NCBI GenBank assembly: GCA_050251195.1
Contig: JBFWNG010000001.1
Coordinates: 186,001 to 250,000, forward strand
Direction of reading: 5' to 3'
Length of the DNA: 64,000 nucleotides
Source: JBFWNG01 sp050251195
GTDB taxonomy: Bacteria; Bdellovibrionota_B; Oligoflexia; Oligoflexales; Oligoflexaceae
Positions 57,513-64,000 of the stretch are shown here, one piece after another (position 1 is the stretch's first letter; each line of letters begins with the position of its first letter). A program made the position numbers and the translations under genes. Below the pieces are notes generated by a model, which was not told where the DNA came from, searched no databases, and saw only the letters and a list, made by a program, of their open reading frames with translations.

Positions 57513-58796
57513 ATGAGGATTCTCGTCATCGGCTCAGGGGCTCGGGAGAGCGCGTTGTGCTGGAAATTCTCACGTTCCTCAGCTGTTTCTAAGGTCTATT
57601 CATGGCCTGGATCGTCGGCGACTCGTGCCTATTCTCAAGTATTGGACCTACCTAAGTCGGCGGAATTTACCTCGTTAGCTGAGCATCTTCTGAAAAAAGA
57701 AAAAGTGGATTTTGTAGTCGTCGGTCCCGAAGTACCTCTGGCTGACGGCGTTGCTGACGTTTTGGCCGCTGCTGGAGTACCCGTGTTTGGGCCGACGCGC
57801 GAGCTTGCTCAGCTCGAAAGTTCGAAGAGCTATGCAAAAAAAATCATGGCTGCGGCGGGAGTTCCCACGGCCGCGTTTGATATTGCTACGAATGAATCTG
57901 AATGTTTAAGTCTCGCGAGTGCGAGACTTAATAAACGCGGAGCCGTCGTGCTGAAGGCTTCAGGTCTGGCCGCCGGCAAGGGCGTGTTTGTTTGTTTGAG
58001 CGAAAGCGATTTGACCGATGCGCTTCGCCGCCTTTATCATTCGGACATGAAAGCTGCTGCGGCTGAGGTTCTTGTTGAAGAATTTTTGGAGGGCAGGGAA
58101 AGCTCGTTCTTTGTCTTTTTGGGGCGGCAAGAACCCCAGAGACTGGGTTTTGCAGTGGACTACAAGCGGCGGAACGACAAGGATAAGGGACCTAATACGG
58201 GCGGTATGGGAAGTTACACTCCGGTTTCGTGGCTGCCCGTCGACGCGGAACAACAGGTCATGAACGAGATCGTGGACCCTCTCGTGTCGCATTTGAAGAA
58301 GTCGGGAAAGACGTACGTCGGATGCTTGTACGTTGGCCTCATGTGGTGTGGCAATCAGCCTAAGGTGGTTGAGTTCAATATTCGATTGGGCGATCCCGAA
58401 GCTCAGATTCTTGCCGTTGCCGATGATACGGATTGGGCGCAACTCATTGCTTATCAATTGGGACTGGTCAAGAATCCTCCGGTTCGAAACGGTTTTAGTC
58501 CAACAGTTGGCGTCGTGATGGCATCGACAGGGTATCCCTACGAAAGCACTCCTGATGAAGAGTTTTCCTGCGCGGGTGAATTGTTTGTCCCCGACGCTTT
58601 GCCGATCGCCTTCGGGTCTGCCATCGAATCATTAGGCGGGAAAAAATATAATGCGAAATCGGGACGGGTCCTCACTGTTGTCGCAAGATCTAAGACGATG
58701 ACGGACGCGAGAAAATTGGCCTACGACAAGGTCGCCGAAATTAAAGAAAAATGGCAGAAGTGCCATTATCGCCAAGACATCGGAGAAAATGTTTAG
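57513..58796 (+). CDS. purD: Phosphoribosylamine-glycine ligase
   Basis: A 427-residue ATP-grasp enzyme, step two of purine synthesis (PRA + glycine + ATP to GAR). The N-terminal GSGARESALCWK, the central VVLKASGLAAGKGVFV, NTGGMGSYTP and the magnesium-site EFNIRLGDPEAQ are all present. ATG start. It leads a plus-strand cluster with the Sua5-like gene (two bases later), maf and metH, which share close spacing. Confidence 0.96.
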   Translation: MRILVIGSGARESALCWKFSRSSAVSKVYSWPGSSATRAYSQVLDLPKSAEFTSLAEHLLKKEKVDFVVVGPEVPLADGVADVLAAAGVPVFGPTRELAQLESSKSYAKKIMAAAGVPTAAFDIATNESECLSLASARLNKRGAVVLKASGLAAGKGVFVCLSESDLTDALRRLYHSDMKAAAAEVLVEEFLEGRESSFFVFLGRQEPQRLGFAVDYKRRNDKDKGPNTGGMGSYTPVSWLPVDAEQQVMNEIVDPLVSHLKKSGKTYVGCLYVGLMWCGNQPKVVEFNIRLGDPEAQILAVADDTDWAQLIAYQLGLVKNPPVRNGFSPTVGVVMASTGYPYESTPDEEFSCAGELFVPDALPIAFGSAIESLGGKKYNAKSGRVLTVVARSKTMTDARKLAYDKVAEIKEKWQKCHYRQDIGENV

Positions 58797-58798
58797 TC

Positions 58799-59434
58799 AT
58801 GAACGACGTGGCGAGTAACCTCTACAGTGCGATTAAGAGTAATTTGGTCTGCCTTCATCCGACAGATTCGATTCCAGGTCTGACGTTTGATCCGAATTCT
58901 GGCGATGCACAGGCGAGTTTGGAACGGATAAAAGGTAGAGTTGGGAAGCAAGGCTACATTGGTCTGGTCGCGGACTTTGATGTCGCCCAGAAATTTTGGC
59001 AACCGCTTCCCGGAAAATGGAAGACCATCTTGTCTGAAATGTGGCCATGTCCTCTGAGCGTCGGATGGTTGGCGAATGAAAAATGTCCCCGAAGTCTGTT
59101 GGCCGACGATGGCACGGCATGCTTCCGCTTTCCTTCGCTGAAGGGCCAAGAATGGCTTCGAGACGTTATGAGAGCGCTGGACTTTCCTCTACCGACGACG
59201 AGCGTGAATCGCACAGGCACTCCAGCAATAGTTGAGTGGGGTGAGGCTGTTGATTGGGCAAAAAGCGATTCGAACGTTTTCAGTTACGAATTGCCATTTC
59301 CCACGAAAGGTCAGGCGTTGCCTAGCACGTTAATAAAAATCGCGGCCAACGGAACGTTCTCTGTTCTTCGTCCAGGATGTTTTGACGTTTCGAAGATTGA
59401 AAAATATTTCAGTTCCGAAGGGAGTCGGTCATAA
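58799..59434 (+). CDS. Sua5/YrdC-family protein (threonylcarbamoyl-AMP synthase-like)
   Basis: A 211-residue protein of the YrdC/Sua5 fold. Matching segments are LHPTDSIPGLTFDP, the basic helix ERIKGRV, the SxN loop as TTSVNRTGTPAI, LPSTLIKI and VLRPGCFDV. TsaC/Sua5 makes threonylcarbamoyl-AMP for t6A tRNA modification. The basic KxR pocket and SVN are kept, but the sequence is diverged enough that another nucleotide-binding role is possible. The ATG at 58799 is two bases after purD. Its end carries the ribosome-binding site of maf. Confidence 0.8.
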   Translation: MNDVASNLYSAIKSNLVCLHPTDSIPGLTFDPNSGDAQASLERIKGRVGKQGYIGLVADFDVAQKFWQPLPGKWKTILSEMWPCPLSVGWLANEKCPRSLLADDGTACFRFPSLKGQEWLRDVMRALDFPLPTTSVNRTGTPAIVEWGEAVDWAKSDSNVFSYELPFPTKGQALPSTLIKIAANGTFSVLRPGCFDVSKIEKYFSSEGSRS

Positions 59435-60039
59435 AAGTCATATTGGGAAGCTCATCGCCTCGGAGGCAGATGTTCTTGAGAGGCCTGAATGTTGATTTTA
59501 CTATAATCAAGCCCGACGTCGAAGAGATGCGGAAGCCTGGCGAGTTGCCTCTTGTCTACGTGCAGAGAAATGCAAAGATCAAGGCATTTGACGTTATGGC
59601 AAAGGTGAAAAGCGCATCTTCCGCTTTGATTATCAGCGCGGATACGATCGTACATATGGGGGACGAAGTCCTGGAAAAGCCACGGGATGAAGCGGACCAA
59701 CGCAGGATGCTTAGTAAGCTGTCCGGCGTTTGGCATACGGTTACCACAGCTGTTCACCTACTGCATCAATCGCCAGGTAAGCCGGCAGAGGAGTCGTTAA
59801 TGGTGTCCTCGCAGGTCTTGTTCAAGAAACTTGCAGAGGATGAAATTGAATATTACGTCGGCACTAAGGATGGGCTTGATAAAGCCGGGGGCTATGGATT
59901 GCAGGAAATCGGTTGTTTCCTTGTTAGGGAAATAAAGGGCTCCTATTCCAATGTCATCGGACTGCCCGTTGCTGAGATGCTAGACGGCATAAGAACAAAA
60001 TTTGGAATAACGTTGTTGAATATTGGAAATGAAATATGA
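59431..60039 (+). CDS. maf: Maf-family nucleotide pyrophosphatase, possible AUA start
   Basis: A ~202-residue Maf/YhdE-type nucleoside triphosphate pyrophosphatase that removes damaged or modified nucleotides. The signature SSSPRR is at the N-terminus, the catalytic aspartate is in SADTIV, and KSGYGLQE-like pocket residues read KAGGYGLQEIG. The coordinates use an AUA at 59431, six bases after AAGGGAG and overlapping the upstream TAA as ATAA; this restores the family N-terminus MKVILGSSSPRR. The only standard alternative is TTG at 59443, which lacks a ribosome-binding site and cuts off the first strand. It overlaps metH by ATGA. Confidence 0.85.
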   Translation: MKVILGSSSPRRQMFLRGLNVDFTIIKPDVEEMRKPGELPLVYVQRNAKIKAFDVMAKVKSASSALIISADTIVHMGDEVLEKPRDEADQRRMLSKLSGVWHTVTTAVHLLHQSPGKPAEESLMVSSQVLFKKLAEDEIEYYVGTKDGLDKAGGYGLQEIGCFLVREIKGSYSNVIGLPVAEMLDGIRTKFGITLLNIGNEI

Positions 60040-63000
60040 GCAATCACGAAAAAATCGCCGCCTTGGCAAAGAACCGTATCCTTTATCTCGACGGTGCGAT
60101 GGGCACAATGCTTCAGCAGGTTCCCCTCGATGAGAGCGACTTTAGAGGAAATATTCTCAAGAACCACGATGTGCCGCTCAAAGGCAACTATGACATCCTG
60201 AACCTTACAAGGCCTGAGGTCATAGCGGAGGTTCATGAAAAGTACTTTGTTGCCGGTTCTGACATTGTCACCACAAATACGTTTAACGCGAATATAATTT
60301 CGCAAGCTGATTACAAGCTCGAGAGCTTTGTTTACGACATAAATAAGGCTGCGGCTAAACTAGCGAAAGAAACGGCTCTAAAGTATTCGGGAAGCGGCCC
60401 CAAATTTGTCGCGGGCGGTATCGGGCCGACGAACAGGACGGCATCCATGTCTCCTGATGTTAACCGACCGGACTTTCGCAACATTACTTTTGAAGAGCTT
60501 AGGAACGCTTATTACGACCAAGCTGAAGCTCTTTGGGACGGAGGCGTCGATCTTTTCCTTGTGGAAACGATTTTCGATACCTTGAACGCCAAAGCTTGTC
60601 TTTACGCGTTGTCGGAATTGTTTGAGGCAAAAGGGAAAAGCCTGCCCGTCATGATTTCGGTGACGATTACGGATAAATCAGGACGAACCTTGTCGGGGCA
60701 AACGATCGAAGCGTTTTGGTACAGTATCAAACACGTTCGACCGTTCAGTGTGGGAATTAACTGCGCGCTTGGGGCGGCGGAAATGCGCCCGTATCTTGGA
60801 GAATTAGCACGGATTGCAACCTGCTTTGTCAGTTGCCATCCAAACGCCGGTTTGCCCAATCCCCTCAGTAAGACAGGTTACGACGAACAACCTAACGACA
60901 CGGGAACCTTGCTTGCCGACTTTGCGAGAGACGGCCTTATCAACATTGTGGGTGGATGTTGCGGAACGACCCCCGCGCACATAGCGGCGATAAAAGATCA
61001 TGTAGAATCATTTGCTCCGCGCGTGTTCGAGACTTCCAGTCGAAGCAGAGGTGAATACAGCGGTCTCCAACCGTTGCGCATTCCGGAAGAAAACCCGCCG
61101 TTCATTATGGTTGGCGAGAGAACCAACGTCACCGGTTCTGCGAAGTTTCGAAAACTCATCGAGAGAGAGGATTACGAAGCGGCGTTGGCAGTCGCACGCG
61201 CGCAGATTGAGAGCGGCGCGAACGTTATCGACGTGAATTTCGACGAGGGGATGCTGGATTCCGTGAAATGCATGCGTAGGTTCCTAAACCTGATTGCGAC
61301 GGAACCTGATATCGCAAAAGTGCCGATCATGATCGACAGCTCGAAATGGGAAGTTCTGGAAGCCGGGTTGCAGTGCATTCAAGGCAAGGCGATTGTTAAT
61401 TCCATTAGTTTGAAAGAGGGCGAAGAGGTATTTCTCTCGCAGGCGAAGAAGGTCATGCGTTACGGAGCCGCTGTGGTTGTCATGGCCTTTGATGAAAATG
61501 GTCAGGCGACAAGTAAAGAGGAGAAAGTTCGCATCTGTGAGCGATCCTATAAGCTACTTGTTGGCATTGGGATGGATCCACGAGACATTGTTTTTGACGC
61601 CAATATACTCACTGTCGCAACGGGCATGGAGGAGCACAACGATTATGCCGTCAGTTTTATCGAGGCGGTGCGAGATATTAAGAGACGATGCCCGGGAGCA
61701 TTGACCAGTGGCGGCGTCAGCAACATTTCGTTCTCATTTAGGTTGAATCATCACATTCGTGAAGCCATGCATTCGGCTTTCCTGTTCCACGCCATTGCCG
61801 CCGGGCTCGATATGGCGATCGTAAACGCCGAGATGCTAGAAGTTTATGAGCAAATCGATGAGAAACGGCTGGAACTTGTCGAAGACGTCCTTCTCAACAG
61901 ACGCGAGGACGCAACGGAGCGGTTGGTTCAGTATGGTTCGACGGTTGGGCAGAAGAAGACAGAAGACAAAAAAGATCAGGAGGAGTGGCGGCAAGGGTCT
62001 ATCGACGAGAGGATGGAACATGCTCTCGTGAAGGGCATTACCGATTTCATCGAGGGCGATGTTTGGGAAGCCTTGGAAAAGTATGGCAAACCGCTCGCCG
62101 TGATAGAGGGGCCGCTGATGCGAGGTATGCAGGTTGTTGGCGACTTGTTCGGTTCCGGCAAAATGTTTTTACCGCAAGTGGTAAAGAGCGCCCGCGTTAT
62201 GAAGAAGGCCGTTGCGGTTCTCGAACCGAAAATGCTTGAAGAAAAAGAGAAGGGCGGGCAAAGCCGCAATACTAAGATTGTGCTGGCCACCGTAAAAGGC
62301 GATGTGCACGATATCGGGAAAAATATCGTCGGCGTGGTGCTTGCTTGTAACGGATACGAGGTCATCGACCTTGGTGTGATGGTTCGCTGCGAAACGATCC
62401 TCGAGAAGATCAAAGAGGTCAAAGCAGACATCGTTGGATTTAGCGGCCTCATCACGCCGTCTTTGGACGAAATGATTTACAACGTCAAAGAATTTACGCG
62501 GCTTAATCTGAACATCCCCATTCTCATTGGCGGTGCGACCACGAGCAAGGCTCACACAGCGATTAAAATTGCTCCGCACTACAACCATATTGTGGCGCAT
62601 GTTGATGATGCGTCGCGAGTGGTTGGCGCTTGCAATAACATTCTGAACAACGAGAATTTGAGTGCGTTCATTGAGGCACACAAAGAAGAACAAAACGTAT
62701 TGAGGGAGCGTTACGAACAAAATCGGTCGCAGACGAGTCTTACTCCTCTGGAAGCGGCACGCGATCAACGTTTTCAATCCAAATGGGAACACCTCAATGC
62801 TCCCGAGCCCAAGCTCGAGGGTGTCAAAGTATTTTCCAACGTGTCTTTGGAGGAAGTTCTTCCGTTTATTGACTGGTCGCCGTTCTTTTGGACTTGGGGG
62901 ATCAAGGGGCATTACCCGCGGCTCCTCGAGTCGGAAAAATGGGGAGCGCAAGCGAGGGAGCTCTTCTCTGACGCGCAAACAATGATAAAAGATTTTATTA

Positions 63001-63695
63001 AAAATAAGCGATTGAATCTTAAGGCTGTCGTGGGTATTTGGCCTGCCGCAAGAGTTGGGGACGACGTAGACGTATATGCCGATAAACATCCGACACGTCT
63101 GCACTTCCTGCGGCAACAGCGAGAGAAGCAAGACGGAAATTTCCACTATTGTCTGGCGGACTTTGTCGCCGACAAGACCCAGGGCAAAGACTTCTTGGGC
63201 GGCTTTGCTGTTACGGCAGGGATCGAAGTCTCACAAATGGCCGCCAAATATGAGAAGGACAAGGACGATTACAACAGCATTCTCGTAAAGGCGCTCGGCG
63301 ACAGAATCGCCGAAGGCTTGGCTGAGTATATCCACAAAAAGGTTCGCGAGATCTGGGGTTACGAGTCAGCGGCTCCGATCGCTATAGAAGAACTCATCAA
63401 GGAAACGTACCGCGGCGTTCGACCAGCCCCCGGATACCCCGCATGTCCCGACCATACCGAAAAACGCACGCTATGGAAGCTCCTCGACGTTAAGAAAAAT
63501 GCTGGTATCTCGTTGACCGAAAATCTAGCCATGGATCCCCCGAGTTCGGTGTCCGGCTATTACTTCGGCCACCCCGATTCGAAATATTTCCGAGTCGGAC
63601 AAATAGGCAAGGACCAGGTCGAGGATTACGCCAAACGCAAAGGTGTTTCCGTCGAAGAAATCGAGCGCTGGCTCGGCTCCAATCTAGGGTATTAA
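60036..63695 (+). CDS. metH: Cobalamin-dependent methionine synthase
   Basis: A 1219-residue four-module enzyme that methylates homocysteine using methyl-tetrahydrofolate. The homocysteine domain has zinc ligands Cys243 (NCALGA) and Cys308/Cys309 (GGCCGT). The pterin domain runs ~350-640 (ERTNVTGS). The cap and B12 domain carry the cobalt-binding D756-x-H758 in GDVHDIGKN. The C-terminal reactivation domain has RGVRPAPGYPACPDH for SAM. It is nearly the length of E. coli MetH (1227). No cobalamin riboswitch precedes it. Start ATG within ATGA. Confidence 0.97.
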   Translation: MSNHEKIAALAKNRILYLDGAMGTMLQQVPLDESDFRGNILKNHDVPLKGNYDILNLTRPEVIAEVHEKYFVAGSDIVTTNTFNANIISQADYKLESFVYDINKAAAKLAKETALKYSGSGPKFVAGGIGPTNRTASMSPDVNRPDFRNITFEELRNAYYDQAEALWDGGVDLFLVETIFDTLNAKACLYALSELFEAKGKSLPVMISVTITDKSGRTLSGQTIEAFWYSIKHVRPFSVGINCALGAAEMRPYLGELARIATCFVSCHPNAGLPNPLSKTGYDEQPNDTGTLLADFARDGLINIVGGCCGTTPAHIAAIKDHVESFAPRVFETSSRSRGEYSGLQPLRIPEENPPFIMVGERTNVTGSAKFRKLIEREDYEAALAVARAQIESGANVIDVNFDEGMLDSVKCMRRFLNLIATEPDIAKVPIMIDSSKWEVLEAGLQCIQGKAIVNSISLKEGEEVFLSQAKKVMRYGAAVVVMAFDENGQATSKEEKVRICERSYKLLVGIGMDPRDIVFDANILTVATGMEEHNDYAVSFIEAVRDIKRRCPGALTSGGVSNISFSFRLNHHIREAMHSAFLFHAIAAGLDMAIVNAEMLEVYEQIDEKRLELVEDVLLNRREDATERLVQYGSTVGQKKTEDKKDQEEWRQGSIDERMEHALVKGITDFIEGDVWEALEKYGKPLAVIEGPLMRGMQVVGDLFGSGKMFLPQVVKSARVMKKAVAVLEPKMLEEKEKGGQSRNTKIVLATVKGDVHDIGKNIVGVVLACNGYEVIDLGVMVRCETILEKIKEVKADIVGFSGLITPSLDEMIYNVKEFTRLNLNIPILIGGATTSKAHTAIKIAPHYNHIVAHVDDASRVVGACNNILNNENLSAFIEAHKEEQNVLRERYEQNRSQTSLTPLEAARDQRFQSKWEHLNAPEPKLEGVKVFSNVSLEEVLPFIDWSPFFWTWGIKGHYPRLLESEKWGAQARELFSDAQTMIKDFIKNKRLNLKAVVGIWPAARVGDDVDVYADKHPTRLHFLRQQREKQDGNFHYCLADFVADKTQGKDFLGGFAVTAGIEVSQMAAKYEKDKDDYNSILVKALGDRIAEGLAEYIHKKVREIWGYESAAPIAIEELIKETYRGVRPAPGYPACPDHTEKRTLWKLLDVKKNAGISLTENLAMDPPSSVSGYYFGHPDSKYFRVGQIGKDQVEDYAKRKGVSVEEIERWLGSNLGY

Positions 63696-63844
63696 TTATT
63701 GGGCGTTCGACTGTCCCCATAATTCATTCAAGGGACACCCGAGTGCCCCCTAACCAATTATTGGGCGTTCGACTGTCCCCATAATTCATTCAAGGGACAC
63801 CCGAGTGCCCCCTAACCAATTATTGGGCGTTCGACTGTCCCCAT
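63694..63844. repeat. 62-bp tandem repeat, about 2.4 units
   Basis: Three starts of AATTATTGGGCGTTCGACTG at 63694, 63756 and 63818 give an exact 62-base period; the third unit is cut at 27 bases. Each full unit holds an inverted repeat TGTCCC...GGGACA. The core CGTTCGACTGTCCC is the complement of the hairpin at 12860-12879. It fills the gap between metH and the convergent aminotransferase and may contribute to termination. Confidence 0.9.
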
Positions 63845-63845
63845 A

Positions 63846-64000
63846 TTATTTGTAGACTGGTCCGCGTTCCAAGGCTTTTCGCAGATGACCGATCACCAAA
63901 TCCACTTCGGGATTGGTGATTCGAAAGTGAGGTGTGAATCGCAAGGCATTTTTGCCTCCGTGGATAACGCCGATGCCTTGCTTGCGGAGGTAAGTCTCAA
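63846..64000 (-). CDS. Class-III aminotransferase, C-terminal end only
   Basis: The last ~51 codons of a gene entering from beyond the window end, read on the minus strand to a TAA at 63846-63848. The peptide includes GVIHGGKNALRFTPHFRIT and ends RKALERGPVYK. The GGxxALRFxPxxxIT pattern is typical of the C-terminus of class-III PLP aminotransferases (acetylornithine or 4-aminobutyrate type). The specific substrate cannot be told from this fragment. Confidence 0.75.
   Translation of the reverse strand, partial: ETYLRKQGIGVIHGGKNALRFTPHFRITNPEVDLVIGHLRKALERGPVYK

Noticed and set aside
62169..63146. 325-codon open frame on the minus strand
   Set aside because: Lies wholly antisense to metH, whose protein motifs are certain; it has no recognisable domain or ribosome-binding site.
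63694..63844. Possible CRISPR array
   Set aside because: The whole 62-base unit is repeated without unique spacers, so it is a plain tandem repeat.

Overview
The window is one continuous, densely coded stretch of a Gram-negative chromosome. The evidence for Gram-negative is a TolQ-TolR-TolA-TolB cluster, a BamA/TamA-type barrel with TamB, an outer-membrane beta-barrel candidate and several lipobox proteins. The mix of many unrecognised lipoproteins, a serine/threonine kinase, an RCC1-propeller lipoprotein, an HNH protein of a type I associate with Bdellovibrio-like bacteria, and frequent TTG/GTG starts suggests the Bdellovibrionota or another former-deltaproteobacterial lineage. That placement is inference; no rRNA or tRNA gene was recognised.

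Layout. 1-6 kb: the 3' part of an NAD+-dependent DNA ligase with an altered active-site lysine, a metallo-beta-lactamase-fold lipoprotein, a repeat-rich noncoding stretch holding a decayed HNH element, an unknown lipoprotein and a metallophosphoesterase lipoprotein. 6-10.3 kb (minus): yicC, gmk, rel and a small secreted protein, with no rpoZ between gmk and rel. 10.4-16.4 kb: unknown envelope proteins, a J-domain protein, an amidohydrolase/alpha-beta hydrolase pair, a YbjN-like protein and a kinase. 16.4-26 kb: a GT39-type glycosyltransferase, recD2, hpf, a three-module zinc-finger protein, a barrel protein, tatC and polA. 26-29.3 kb: citrate synthase, an EVE-domain protein, a very acidic protein and the RCC1 lipoprotein. 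29.4-30.9 kb: an intact HNH element bounded by 47-bp palindromes. 31-36 kb: a DJ-1-like protein and the biotin operon bioB-bioF-bioDA (fused). 36-40 kb: tolQRAB without pal. 40-44.5 kb: fabH, fabG and a large helical protein with a HEPN-like C-terminal motif. 44.5-48 kb: secreted proteins including a zinc peptidase. 48-57.3 kb (minus): receiver-like/TPR protein, AAA ATPase, tamB and tamA as one likely operon. 57.5-63.7 kb: purD, a Sua5/YrdC protein, maf and metH. 63.7-64 kb: a 62-bp tandem repeat and the end of an aminotransferase gene.

The most unusual feature is a pair of related elements: an HNH gene (29.5-30.8 kb) and a shortened, frameshifted relative (2.8-3.3 kb). Each lies between two copies of a 47-bp palindrome, and the inner copy encodes the C-terminus and stop codon of the HNH protein. 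Two genes (maf and the amidohydrolase) look best started at AUA codons inside AUAA overlaps, each six bases after a strong Shine-Dalgarno sequence. Three others appear to start at UUG inside UUGA overlaps.
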